Below, piece by piece: positions 8,362 through 16,886 of a stretch of 64,000 nucleotides of DNA; the first letter of the stretch is position 1; each line of letters begins with the position of its first letter. The notes under the pieces are model-generated. The model made no database searches and was not told where the DNA came from. It was given only the letters and a program-made list of their open reading frames with translations. Position numbers and translations under genes: made by a program. This stretch comes from Sandaracinaceae bacterium (GTDB lineage Bacteria; Myxococcota_A; Polyangia; Polyangiales; Sandaracinaceae), in NCBI GenBank assembly GCA_019637095.1, contig JAHBWG010000014.1:60392-124391 (forward strand), written 5' to 3'.

Positions 8362-9861
8362 ATGAGCGAGGCCCCTCGGCTCGAGATGCGCGGCGTCGAG
8401 AAGCGCTTCGGTGCGCTGGTCGCGCTGTCGGGCGTCGACCTCGTCGTCGAGGCGGGCGAGGTCCACGCGCTCATCGGGCAGAACGGCGCGGGCAAGAGCA
8501 CGCTGATGAAGGTGCTCGCGGGGGCCGTCGCCGCGGACGCCGGCGCGCTGCGCATCGACGGAGCGCCCTACGCGCCGCGCGGGCCGGCCGACGCGATCGC
8601 CGCGGGCGTCGCAATGGTCTACCAGGAGCTCAACCTCGCGCCGGACCTCACGGTGGCGCAGAACCTCGTGCTCGGTCGCGAGTCGTCGCGCCTCGGCTGG
8701 CTCCGCGCCGCGCCCGATCGCGCGCGCGTCGAGCGCGTGCTCGCGGTGTTGGCGCGCCCGGAGCTCGCGCCGGATCGGCGCGTCGCGGAGCTCGACCCGG
8801 GCGCGCGCCAGCTCGTCGAGATCGGCCGCGCGCTCGCGTTCGACGCGCGCCTGGTCGTGCTCGACGAGCCGACGAGCTCGCTCTCGGCCGCGGAGACCTC
8901 GACGCTCTACGGGGTCATCGAGCGGCTGCGCGCCGACGGCGTCTCGATCGTCTACATCAGCCACTTCCTCGAGGAGGTGAAGCGCGTCGCCGACCGCTAC
9001 ACGGTGCTGCGCGATGGAGCCACGGTGGCCGTGGGCGCCGTGCGTGACGCGAGCGTTGGCTCGCTCGTCGAGGCGATGGTCGGCCGCCGCCTCGACGAGG
9101 CCTACCCGCCGCGCCCTCCGTCCGCGCGCGGGGCGCCGCTGCTCGCGCTCGACGGGCTCGCCGGCGAGCCTCTCCCATCGCAAGTGTCGTTGACGCTCCA
9201 CCGCGGCGAGGTGCTCGGGCTCGCCGGCCTCGTCGGCGCGGGGCGCACGGAGCTGTTGCGCGCGGTCTTCGGGCTCGCCCCGGTGCGCGCGGGGACGGTG
9301 CGCGTCGCCGGCGTCGAGGACCGCGGCCGGCCCACGCCGGCGCGCGTGCGCCAGGGGCTCGGGATGGTCTCCGAGGATCGCAAGGAGGAGGGCCTCGCGC
9401 TCGCGCGCTCGGTCGCCGAGAACCTCACGCTCTCGAGCGCGCGCCCGTTCTCGCGCGGTGGCTGGGTCCGGCCCGCGGCGCGCGACGCGTGCGCGCAGCG
9501 TTACATCGACGCGCTCTCGATCAAGACGCGCGGACCGGCGCAGCCCGCGGGCGAGCTGAGCGGCGGCAACCAGCAGAAGATCGCGATCGCGCGGCTGCTC
9601 CACCAGGACGCCGACGTGCTCTTGCTCGACGAGCCGACCCGCGGCGTCGACGTCGGCAGCAAGGTCGAGATCTACCGCCTGATCGGCGAGCTCGCCGCGA
9701 AGGGCAAGGCGGTGCTCGTCGTCTCGAGCTACCTGCCGGAGCTGCTCGGCGTGTGCGATCGGATCGCCGTGATGCATCGCGGGCGCCTCGGGCCGGCGCG
9801 GCCTGCCGCGGAGTGGACCGAGGGCGCGCTCCTCGACGAGGCGACGCGAGGTGCGGCGTGA
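8362..9861 (+). CDS. sugar-type ABC transporter ATP-binding protein (two ABC domains)
   Basis: 499 residues, the usual length for RbsA/MglA-type ATPases with two fused nucleotide-binding domains. Domain 1 has Walker A GQNGAGKST and Walker B LVVLDEPTSSLS with a weak signature (LDPGARQLVEIGRAL). Domain 2 has a degenerate P-loop (VGAGRTELL), canonical signature LSGGNQQKIAIARLL and Walker B VLLLDEPTRGVDVG. Degeneracy in one site is normal for this CUT2 group. ATG 8353, three codons earlier, is an alternative start. The stop overlaps the permease start (GTGA), indicating translational coupling. It energises import of a sugar or nucleoside-like substrate; the substrate cannot be read from the sequence. 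Confidence 0.9.
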   Translation: MSEAPRLEMRGVEKRFGALVALSGVDLVVEAGEVHALIGQNGAGKSTLMKVLAGAVAADAGALRIDGAPYAPRGPADAIAAGVAMVYQELNLAPDLTVAQNLVLGRESSRLGWLRAAPDRARVERVLAVLARPELAPDRRVAELDPGARQLVEIGRALAFDARLVVLDEPTSSLSAAETSTLYGVIERLRADGVSIVYISHFLEEVKRVADRYTVLRDGATVAVGAVRDASVGSLVEAMVGRRLDEAYPPRPPSARGAPLLALDGLAGEPLPSQVSLTLHRGEVLGLAGLVGAGRTELLRAVFGLAPVRAGTVRVAGVEDRGRPTPARVRQGLGMVSEDRKEEGLALARSVAENLTLSSARPFSRGGWVRPAARDACAQRYIDALSIKTRGPAQPAGELSGGNQQKIAIARLLHQDADVLLLDEPTRGVDVGSKVEIYRLIGELAAKGKAVLVVSSYLPELLGVCDRIAVMHRGRLGPARPAAEWTEGALLDEATRGAA

Positions 9862-10805
9862 AGGAGCGCCTGCGCGCCTCGCTCGACGTCGCGGGCCCGC
9901 TCCTCGGGCTGCTCGTCGTGATCGTGCTCTTCGGCGTGCTCGCACCGGATCGGTTCCTCAGCGCCTACAACCTCAAGACCGTCCTGACCCAGACGGTGAT
10001 CGTCGGGCTCGGCGCGGTCGGCATGACCTACGTGATGATCGCGGGCGGGATCGACCTCTCGATCGGCTCGGTGATCGCGCTCGCCTCGGTGGTGACCGCG
10101 GTGCTGCTCCGCGACGGGCACGGGCCGCTCGTCGCGCTCGCGGGCGGCGTCGCGACCGGCGCCGCGGCGGGGGCGCTCAACGGGCTGCTCGTCACGCGGC
10201 TCGGGATCGTCCCCTTCATCGTCACGCTCGGCACGATGGGGGTCGCGCGCGGCGTCGCGAAGTGGCTCGCCGACGAGCAGACGGTGCGCGCCGACGCGGG
10301 CTGGCTCGGCGGTCTGATGACCAAGACGCCGGACCCCGCGTGGCTGCTCCTCGCCAAGGGCGTCTGGATCGCGCTGGGCCTCGCCGCGCTGATGACGCTC
10401 GTGCTGCGCCGGACGGTGCTCGGCGTGCACGTCTTCGCGGTCGGCAGCAACGAGGCGACCGCGCGCCTGTGTGGCGTGCCGGTCGAGCGCGTGAAGCTCG
10501 CCGTCTACACGATCGCGGGCGTCTTCGCGGGGCTCGCGGGCGTGCTGCAGTTCGGGCGCCTGACGGTGGGCGACCCGACCACCGCGATCGGGCTCGAGCT
10601 CGACGTGATCGCGGCGGTCGTGATCGGGGGCGCGAGCCTGAGCGGCGGCCGCGGCTCCATCACCGGCGCGCTGCTCGGCGCCTTCTTCATGAGCGTGCTC
10701 GCGAACGGCTGCACGCTCACCGGCGTACCGACCTACGTGCAGCAGATCCTCGTCGGTGTGATCATCGTGACCGCGGTGGCGCTCGATCGCCTGCGGCGCC
10801 GCTGA
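9858..10805 (+). CDS. sugar-type ABC transporter permease (RbsC-like)
   Basis: 315 residues, starting at a GTG whose last two bases form part of the ATPase stop codon. About eight to ten hydrophobic segments are visible. Family motifs include GMTYVMIAGGIDLSIGS near residue 55 and the C-terminal IGGASLSGGRGSI loop, both typical of BPD_transp_2/CUT2 permeases. It acts in the inner membrane with the upstream ATPase. No substrate-binding protein gene is adjacent, so the system is either incomplete here or uses a protein encoded elsewhere. The last 49 bases, including the stop, recur exactly at 11955-12003. Confidence 0.9.
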   Translation: MKERLRASLDVAGPLLGLLVVIVLFGVLAPDRFLSAYNLKTVLTQTVIVGLGAVGMTYVMIAGGIDLSIGSVIALASVVTAVLLRDGHGPLVALAGGVATGAAAGALNGLLVTRLGIVPFIVTLGTMGVARGVAKWLADEQTVRADAGWLGGLMTKTPDPAWLLLAKGVWIALGLAALMTLVLRRTVLGVHVFAVGSNEATARLCGVPVERVKLAVYTIAGVFAGLAGVLQFGRLTVGDPTTAIGLELDVIAAVVIGGASLSGGRGSITGALLGAFFMSVLANGCTLTGVPTYVQQILVGVIIVTAVALDRLRRR

Positions 10806-10806
10806 C
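10758..10806 (+). repeat. direct repeat A, left copy (3' end of permease gene)
   Basis: 49 bases identical to 11955-12003, covering the final codons and stop of the permease plus one base. The two copies bracket a 1,148-base insert. The left copy is the functional gene end. Confidence 0.95.
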
Positions 10807-10811
10807 CCGCG

Positions 10812-10849
10812 CCCTGCGTGCAGGGTGTGCCCCGAGCAGCCGTGCTCGG
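10812..10849 (+). terminator. two adjacent hairpins after the permease
   Basis: CCCTGC-GT-GCAGGG (10812-10825) and CCGAGCA-GCCG-TGCTCGG (10832-10849) are perfect inverted repeats starting six bases after the permease stop. Neither is followed by a T-run, so intrinsic termination is only suggested. They lie just inside the insert, not in the host sequence that originally followed the permease. Confidence 0.4.
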
Positions 10850-10903
10850 CTCGTTCGATGTCTCGAGATGCCGGCCGTGGGGTCGTGTGCGAAGCTGGGA
10901 GCC

Positions 10904-11368
10904 ATGAGTAGCGGCCCCAACCATCGACGCGGACACGCGCGGTTGCAGGATCGCGGACCGACCTACGAGAGCAGGACACCGGCGAAGGGGTGCAACTCCA
11001 CCCACGTCGCGCGCTCCCGAGCCAGGTGGAAGGCCCGTGCGTCTCGCGCGGAGCGTAGGACGGGCGCGCTCTGGCCGAAGTTCCGCGGGCTCCGCTACCG
11101 GATGCCCGCGCTCGCGGACGAGCTCGGGGCTGCGCCGTTCCCCCGCGTCGGCGAGTCGGGGCCCGCGCACAGCCCTCCGTCCTCGAGCTTCGAGCCGAAG
11201 CGATGCCCGACTACTGCGACGTGTTCCGGTGTGCCCGCGTCGTTGGCGGGGGCGAGCTCGCGGCTCACCCGCTCGATGGAGTCGAGTACCTCATCTACGA
11301 TGACGTCTTGCTCGACGAGCCCGGGCCCCGCCTCGTGCTCGACCCGTCGGAGCCGGCGGTCGCCGTGA
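10904..11368 (+). CDS. possible small conserved protein, 3' part doubtful
   Basis: The frame from this ATG begins with a charged segment rich in His and Arg (NHRRGH, then GCNSTHVARSRARWK, then RAERRTG) that reads like a real short protein rather than a frame shadow. I believe similar short proteins occur in related genomes, but I cannot confirm that here. After about residue 75 it becomes Ser/Pro-rich and overlaps the next gene (11203-11841) by 166 bases, so the true product may end early or have lost its original stop. It fills most of the 396-base gap between the permease and 11203. No function is proposed. Confidence 0.3.
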   Translation: MSSGPNHRRGHARLQDRGPTYESRTPAKGCNSTHVARSRARWKARASRAERRTGALWPKFRGLRYRMPALADELGAAPFPRVGESGPAHSPPSSSFEPKRCPTTATCSGVPASLAGASSRLTRSMESSTSSTMTSCSTSPGPASCSTRRSRRSP

Positions 11369-11841
11369 TGGCGATCTATGGCAGCTTCTGCGTGCGGCTC
11401 TTCCACGGCGATCGGACGCCGCTCACTTACCTCACCCCGCGCGACGGTCCGCCTGTCATCGATCACCTCGCCGACTTCCAGCTGTGGGTCGACGCGGACG
11501 AGGACGCCGCGCTCCTCGCGGATCCGGACTGGGCGGCCGCGTTCGGCGAGGAGGTCGCGCGCGAGCTGCGCGACGATGGCGGCTCGTTGTTCGGACGTCC
11601 GGTCGCTGACGAGGCCGCCTGGCGCCGGCTCCATGCGCGAGTGCGCGATCGCATCCCCGACGGTGCGGTCGCGACCCTGCTCACTGCCGCACAGGATGCC
11701 TTCATCGTCGGTGATCGGCGATTCGAGCCCGTGCCCGAAGACCCGCGCGCGTGGGCCGAGATCGCGGCCACCACGGGGTTCGAGAGTCCCGGGCGCCTGA
11801 TGGCGGCGGTGCTCGGACGCCCGCTGCCACGATCTCCGTGA
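11203..11841 (+). CDS. hypothetical acidic protein on insert A
   Basis: 212 residues, no signal peptide or membrane segment. The sequence is acidic and looks like a folded cytoplasmic domain (VEYLIYDDVLLDEPGPRL, FQLWVDADEDAALLADP). I do not recognise a family. It is the only convincing gene on the segment bounded by direct repeats A and so is probably cargo acquired with that insert. No dedicated Shine-Dalgarno sequence is visible upstream. A guess such as an immunity-type protein would be unsupported. Confidence 0.6.
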   Translation: MPDYCDVFRCARVVGGGELAAHPLDGVEYLIYDDVLLDEPGPRLVLDPSEPAVAVMAIYGSFCVRLFHGDRTPLTYLTPRDGPPVIDHLADFQLWVDADEDAALLADPDWAAAFGEEVARELRDDGGSLFGRPVADEAAWRRLHARVRDRIPDGAVATLLTAAQDAFIVGDRRFEPVPEDPRAWAEIAATTGFESPGRLMAAVLGRPLPRSP

Positions 11842-11954
11842 CGCCCCCGAGCGCGTGCGCGGCGGGTGGCCTTCGCGCGCGCCGCGGCGAGGAGCAGGTC
11901 GCGCGTTCCGTCTTCACGGAACCGTGGGATGCCGCGAGAGACCTCCTTCTAGGC

Positions 11955-12003
11955 GTGATCATCGTGACCGCGGTGGCGCTCGATCGCCTGCGGCGCCGCT
12001 GAC
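11955..12003 (+). repeat. direct repeat A, right copy (orphan permease gene end)
   Basis: Exact 49-base copy of 10758-10806 with no permease sequence upstream of it. One extra near-match (GG before it) extends homology by about two bases. Host sequence resumes at 12004, leading to the FG-GAP lipoprotein gene. Confidence 0.95.
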
Positions 12004-12021
12004 GTCGCTCGCGCGCCGGTG

Positions 12022-12027
12022 TAGGCT
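12022..12027 (+). promoter_or_regulatory. -10 box TAGGCT, leaderless-type
   Basis: TAGGCT sits seven bases before ATG 12035 with no ribosome-binding sequence between them. The box lies 18 bases beyond repeat A, so this promoter belongs to the host side of the junction. Confidence 0.45.
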
Positions 12028-12034
12028 CGCGACG

Positions 12035-13753
12035 ATGGCGCCGTGTCGCTTCGTCGGGGCAGGCGGCCTCGTCCTCGCGGCGCTCGCGTGCGGCTGCGCT
12101 GCGCGGGAGGCGTTCGACGTCGACGTCTGCAACCGCGCGGGCGTGTGCTTCCCGGCGCGGGCGGTCCCGGGGCCCGACGCGGCGCGGGCCGACGCGGCCG
12201 CGGGCGACGCGCCGTCCGGCGACGACGCGGCGCGGCTCCCGGTGCGCGCGGCGCGCGACGGCGTCGCGTTCGAGGACGTGACCTACGACGCCGGCGACCT
12301 CGAGCTCGTGTACTCGACGCGCAACAACCGCTGGGACTCGACGGACATCTTCTCGGGCGCCGTCGTGATGCGCGACCTCGACGGCGACGACTACCCGGAC
12401 ATCGTGGTCGGTCGCACCGCGGAGACGGACCCCACACACCAAGGGATCCGCTTCCTCGTGAACCAGGGCGACGGCACGTTCCGCGATCGCACGCGCGAGG
12501 CGGGGCTCGAGTACGGCGGCCCGGTCACCGGGCTCGCGGCGGCGGATCTCGACGGCGACGGACGCGTCGATCTCTACGTGGGCACCGATCGCGCGGGCGA
12601 CCGCCTCTTCCGGCAGGTCGCGCCCGGCCGCTTCGAGGACGTCTCCGAGCGCGCGGGGGTGCGCGTCGAGGGGCGCCGGACGCGCTCGGTGGGGCTCCTG
12701 GACTACGACCTCGACGGCTGGCTCGACGTCTACGTGACGGCGTGGGACGGCGCCGGCCCGCGCGGCCACTACGGCGGGCAGGACTCGTGGATCGCGCCGA
12801 ACACGCTCTACCGCAACCGCGGCGACGGCACCTTCGAGGACGTCACGGCGCGCGCCGGCGTCGACTGCTTCGGGCGCTCGACGCTCGGCGTCGCCACCGA
12901 GGACCTCGACGGCGACGCCGACCCGGACCTCTACGTCGTCAACGACCTGTTCGACGACTGCCTCTACGAGAACCTCGGCGACGGCACGTTCCGCGAGATC
13001 AGCCGCGCCGCCAGCGTGGGCCGCCACGCGATCAACGGGATGGGCATCGCGACCGGCGACGTCGACGGCGACGGCGATCTCGACGTGCTGGTGACCGACG
13101 ACGAGCGGGCCGACGCGTCGACGGGCAACGCGTTCTACTTCAACCTCGGCGCGCTGCGCTTCGAGAGCGCGGCGCACGAGGTCGGCGTCGAGGGCCTGTG
13201 GAGCGTCGGGCTCTCGTCCGCGATCTACTGGGGCGCGGGCTTCCGCGACTTCGACGGCGACGGAGTGCTCGACCTCCACATCGCGCAGCACGAGACCGGC
13301 CCCGATCTGCTGTTCGTCTGGCGCGGCGATCGGTTCGAGCGCGTCGCGGCGGATCGCTTCGAGGTGCTGAGCGACGCGCGCGGGAGCGCCTACGCGGACT
13401 TCGATCGCGACGGCTTCGTCGACATCCTCGTCGCGACGCGCGGCGACGCGCCGCGGCTCTTGCGCAACGTCGGCGGCGGAGGCGCGCGCTGGGTGCGCGT
13501 GCGCCTCGCGGGTCCGCGCGGCAACCGCGACGGGGTCGGCGCGCACCTCACGGTCCGCGCGTGCGGCGCGACGATGCTGCGCGCGGTCGAGGGCACGACG
13601 GGGTACCTCTCGACGAGCGAGCCCCTCGTGACCGTGGGGCTCGGGGCCTGCGATGGCCCGGTCACCGTCGAGGTCCTCTTCCCGGGCGGCGCGGTGGCCT
13701 CGGGCAGCGGGCGGCCAGGCGACGACATCGTCGTCGCGCACCCATCGCGGTGA
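12035..13753 (+). CDS. FG-GAP/VCBS-repeat lipoprotein with ASPIC/UnbV domain
   Basis: 572 residues. The N-terminus has a signal core and lipobox ending LACGC, followed by an Ala/Asp linker. From about residue 75 there are at least six FG-GAP/VCBS motifs of the form D.D.DG..D (DLDGDDYPDIVVG, DLDGDGRVDLYVG, DYDLDGWLDVYVT, DLDGDADPDLYVV, DVDGDGDLDVLVT, DFDGDGVLDLHIA), which bind calcium within a seven-bladed propeller. The C-terminal 80 residues match ASPIC/UnbV (GNRDGVGAHLTV, then GTTGYLSTSEPLVTVGLG). It is probably a surface-exposed propeller protein; its ligand is unknown. The upstream ORF extension is excluded because a promoter box and repeat A lie there. Confidence 0.85.
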   Translation: MAPCRFVGAGGLVLAALACGCAAREAFDVDVCNRAGVCFPARAVPGPDAARADAAAGDAPSGDDAARLPVRAARDGVAFEDVTYDAGDLELVYSTRNNRWDSTDIFSGAVVMRDLDGDDYPDIVVGRTAETDPTHQGIRFLVNQGDGTFRDRTREAGLEYGGPVTGLAAADLDGDGRVDLYVGTDRAGDRLFRQVAPGRFEDVSERAGVRVEGRRTRSVGLLDYDLDGWLDVYVTAWDGAGPRGHYGGQDSWIAPNTLYRNRGDGTFEDVTARAGVDCFGRSTLGVATEDLDGDADPDLYVVNDLFDDCLYENLGDGTFREISRAASVGRHAINGMGIATGDVDGDGDLDVLVTDDERADASTGNAFYFNLGALRFESAAHEVGVEGLWSVGLSSAIYWGAGFRDFDGDGVLDLHIAQHETGPDLLFVWRGDRFERVAADRFEVLSDARGSAYADFDRDGFVDILVATRGDAPRLLRNVGGGGARWVRVRLAGPRGNRDGVGAHLTVRACGATMLRAVEGTTGYLSTSEPLVTVGLGACDGPVTVEVLFPGGAVASGSGRPGDDIVVAHPSR

Positions 13754-13780
13754 GGGGCGGCGCGGGGCCCGCGGGCGCTC

Positions 13781-13786
13781 TATGCT
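13781..13786 (+). promoter_or_regulatory. -10 box TATGCT, leaderless-type
   Basis: TATGCT sits eight bases before GTG 13795, and the intervening bases are pyrimidine-rich with no ribosome-binding site. It supports the GTG start and independent transcription from the FG-GAP gene, 41 bases upstream. Confidence 0.5.
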
Positions 13787-13794
13787 CTCTGCCC

Positions 13795-15465
13795 GTGCGA
13801 GACACATTCGTGCTGTGCGTCGCGCTCGCGCTCGTCGCGTGCGACGGATCCACCCCCGCCTCTACCGACGCCGGCGCCGACGCGGGCGAGCCGCCCGCCG
13901 ACGCGGGCCCGCCGCGCGACTGGCCGTTCGCCGAGGTCCCCGCGCGCACCGAGCCCGAGCCGGGGATCGAGCGCGAGGTGCTCCTCGTCGACGGCGTCGC
14001 CGCGCCCGCGAGCCCGACGACGGGGGCCGCGACGCCGGCGGGCTACGACCGCTTCCCCATCGTGCGCTTCCGCGCGGTCGGCGCGCCCGACGTGCGCGCG
14101 ATCGTGATCGCGATGCCCGGCCTCTTCGGCGGCGCGGGCAGCTACGAGCCGCTCGCGCGCCACCTCGTGCGGCGCTCGATCGCCGCGGGCGAGCCGATCG
14201 AGGTGTGGGTGATCGATCGGCGCAGCAACCTGCTCGAGGACCTGCGCGGGCTCGACGCGGCGGAGGCGATGCGCGACGCCGACGTCGCCCGCGGCTACTA
14301 CTTCCGCGGCGAGACGGTCGGCGGCGTCGCGTTCGACGGCTTCGTCGAGCAAGAGGACGTGCCGTACATGAGCGAGTGGGGCCTCGCCGTGCACCTCGGC
14401 GACCTGCGCGCGCTGATCGATCGCGTGCCGCGCGTCGCGCAACAGGCGCGCGTGTTCCTGATGGGCCACTCGCTCGGCGCGTCGATGACCGAGGCGTTCG
14501 CGGCGTGGCGCTTCGCGGACGGTGCGCGCGGCGCGGAGCTGCTCGCGGGCATGATCCTCGTCGACGGCGCGATGCGCGCCGAGGCGGTCACCGAGGAGGA
14601 GTACCGCGACGGCACGATGGGCCCCTTCGGTCCCGCCGCCGGGCTGACCACGATCCGCGCGGCGAGCCGCTACCTCGCGCTCCCCCTCCTGGGCATCGAG
14701 GTCTACCCGCGCGCGGAGATCGCCGCGATGGACGCGATCTACGATCCCGCCGCCGTGAACGTGGACCGCGGGCGCGCGGAGGTGCTCGGCGCGCTGATGT
14801 CGCTCCCCGCGCGGCGCATCCCGCCGATGACCAACGCCGCCGCGTTCGGCTGGGCGTTCGACGACGGCTCGAACGGGCTCTCGTTCGCCGCGGTGAGCAT
14901 GGGGCAGCCCGTCGGTGGCCCGGTCGAGGAGTACGCGAGCCTGTTCGGCGCGACGCTCGTGAGGCCGAGCGACTCGTCGGCGACCTACGCGTGGATCGAC
15001 GCGCCCGACACCGATCCGCCCGAGCGCACCCCGATCGCCAACCTCGCGGCCTCGTGGATCGACGGCCGCACGAACTTCGCGGAGTGGTACTTCCCGCAGC
15101 GCCTCACGCTCGATCTGAGCGCGGTCGGCGGCCTCGACGTGCCCGAGGACGGCTGGGCCGCGGCCGAGGGGCTGCGCGCGTTCGACGGCGCGCTCGTCGA
15201 CGCGCCGGTCCTCGCCGTCGCCGCGGCGCTCGTGCCGCCCGAGGCCTACGACCCGTCGCGCGCGCGGATGGCGCCGGTGGGCGAGGGCCGCCCGCGCGCG
15301 GGCGCGTCGCGCGCGAGCCCCGAGGGCTTCGCCGTCCTGGACGTCACCGATCAGACGCACATCGATCCGCTGACCGCGACCGACGACGCCGCGAACCCGG
15401 TCCCCGCCGCGGTGCTCGAGTTCGTCTACGCGAACGCGGCGAGCGGCGCGATCACCGCCCCGTAG
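13795..15465 (+). CDS. alpha/beta-hydrolase (lipase-like) lipoprotein
   Basis: 556 residues from GTG. Signal peptide with lipobox LVAC at about residue 15, then an Asp-Ala-Gly linker. The catalytic core looks like an alpha/beta hydrolase: AIVIAMPGLFGGAGSYEPLA as the oxyanion-loop region, and FLMGHSLGASM (about residues 220-230) as a GxSxG nucleophile elbow. A late DQTHIDPL segment may supply the catalytic His. It is probably a membrane-anchored esterase or lipase facing the periplasm or outside. The substrate is unknown, and the acid residue cannot be assigned by eye. Confidence 0.8.
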   Translation: MRDTFVLCVALALVACDGSTPASTDAGADAGEPPADAGPPRDWPFAEVPARTEPEPGIEREVLLVDGVAAPASPTTGAATPAGYDRFPIVRFRAVGAPDVRAIVIAMPGLFGGAGSYEPLARHLVRRSIAAGEPIEVWVIDRRSNLLEDLRGLDAAEAMRDADVARGYYFRGETVGGVAFDGFVEQEDVPYMSEWGLAVHLGDLRALIDRVPRVAQQARVFLMGHSLGASMTEAFAAWRFADGARGAELLAGMILVDGAMRAEAVTEEEYRDGTMGPFGPAAGLTTIRAASRYLALPLLGIEVYPRAEIAAMDAIYDPAAVNVDRGRAEVLGALMSLPARRIPPMTNAAAFGWAFDDGSNGLSFAAVSMGQPVGGPVEEYASLFGATLVRPSDSSATYAWIDAPDTDPPERTPIANLAASWIDGRTNFAEWYFPQRLTLDLSAVGGLDVPEDGWAAAEGLRAFDGALVDAPVLAVAAALVPPEAYDPSRARMAPVGEGRPRAGASRASPEGFAVLDVTDQTHIDPLTATDDAANPVPAAVLEFVYANAASGAITAP

Positions 15466-15553
15466 CGATGGACCACGGCGGCGGCTCCGAGCGCGGGCGG
15501 CGGATCTGAGCGGGCGAGGCGACTCGCTCCTCGCGCTGTCGCCCGCGCGCGCG

Positions 15554-16831
15554 GTGTGGGCGGTCGCGTGGCCGATGGCCGCGCTCGGGGTCTTGCGCGC
15601 GCTCTACCTCTTGACCGACTCGTTCTGGGTCGGGCGCCTCGGCCCCGCGCCGCTCGCCGCGATCGGCGGCGCGTCGTTCGGGTGGTGGATCATCGTGCTC
15701 ACGTGCGAGCTGCCGGCGATCGGCGCGCACTCGCGCGTCGCGCGGCAGGTCGGCGCCCGTCGCCTCGACGCGGTCCCGCACACGCTCGCGTCGGCGGCGG
15801 TGGTCGGGGTCGCGCTCGCCGCGCTGCTCGCCGCGCTCTCGCCGGCGGCTGGCCTCTACTTCGACCTGCTCGGCTTCGCGCGCGGCTCGGCGGAGCTCGC
15901 GCACGGCCGCGACTACCTCGCCGCGTGCATGCTCGGCGCCGCGAGCCTCGCGCTGAGCGCGGTGGTCGGCGCCGCGTTCCGCGGCCTGGGCGACACGCGC
16001 ACCGCGCTCGCGCTCACCGCGGCGTCGCTCGTGCTCAACGCGGCGCTCGACCCCGCGCTGATCTGGGGGGTGGGCGTGGTGCCGGCGCTCGGCGTCGCGG
16101 GCGCGGCGTGGGCGACGGCGATCTCGAACCTCGTGGGCGCGATCGCGGGGGCGGCGCTGCTCGCGCGCCGCGGCGTCGCGGTCACGCGCGGCCGGCCGAC
16201 CGCGGCGCTCGCGCTCGAGCTCTCGCGCATCGGCGCGCCGATCTCCGGCTCGGGCGCCGGCTTCGCGCTCGTCTACGTGCTGCTCGCGAGCCTCATCTCG
16301 CGCTTCGGGCCCGAGCACATCGCGGGGCTCGGCGTCGGGCATCGGCTCGAGGGGCTCGCCTACCTCGTGTGCGTGGCGTTCGGCGTCGCGGCGGCGACGA
16401 TGGTGGGCCAGCACCTCGGGGCCGGGGACGCGGCGCGCGCCCGCGCCTCGGCGCGCGCCGCCGCGCGCCTCGCGCTCGCCGCGATGATCCCGTGCACGCT
16501 CGTGCTCTTCGCCGGCGCGGCGCCGCTGTTCTCGCTCTTCACCGACGACGCCGCGACGGTCGACGCGGGCGCGCGCTACCTGCGCATCCAGACCGCGGTG
16601 CTCGTCCTCATGGCGCTCGAGGAGGTCTACAAGGGCGCCTTCACCGGCGCGGCGCGCACGCTCGGCGTCTCGATCGTCAGCTTCGGGCTCACCGCGGTGC
16701 GCTGGCCCGCCGCGTGGCTGCTCGCGGTCGGCCTCGGCATGGGCATCGACGGCGTGTGGATCGCGATCGCGGCGTCGACCGCGGTGAAGGGCGCGCTCCT
16801 CGCGCTGCTGTGGCGCCGCGCGCCGCTCTGA
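15554..16831 (+). CDS. MATE-family efflux transporter
   Basis: 425 residues, about twelve hydrophobic segments. The order is typical of MATE proteins: LLTDSFWVGRLG in helix 1, FRGLGDTRTALAL midway, and a second repeat half containing GLGVGHRLEGLAYL and LFTDDAATVDAGARYLRI. These carriers export drugs or other small molecules using Na+ or H+ gradients. The GTG at 15554 is the first usable start; the frame stays open upstream with no ATG, GTG or TTG close by, so a few N-terminal residues may be missed. It follows the lipase gene by 88 bases. Confidence 0.85.
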   Translation: MWAVAWPMAALGVLRALYLLTDSFWVGRLGPAPLAAIGGASFGWWIIVLTCELPAIGAHSRVARQVGARRLDAVPHTLASAAVVGVALAALLAALSPAAGLYFDLLGFARGSAELAHGRDYLAACMLGAASLALSAVVGAAFRGLGDTRTALALTAASLVLNAALDPALIWGVGVVPALGVAGAAWATAISNLVGAIAGAALLARRGVAVTRGRPTAALALELSRIGAPISGSGAGFALVYVLLASLISRFGPEHIAGLGVGHRLEGLAYLVCVAFGVAAATMVGQHLGAGDAARARASARAAARLALAAMIPCTLVLFAGAAPLFSLFTDDAATVDAGARYLRIQTAVLVLMALEEVYKGAFTGAARTLGVSIVSFGLTAVRWPAAWLLAVGLGMGIDGVWIAIAASTAVKGALLALLWRRAPL

Positions 16832-16886
16832 GCCTCGTGGAGCGGCTCCGCGTGCCCCTTGCCACGCGAGCGGGTGGGAGGCGAGA

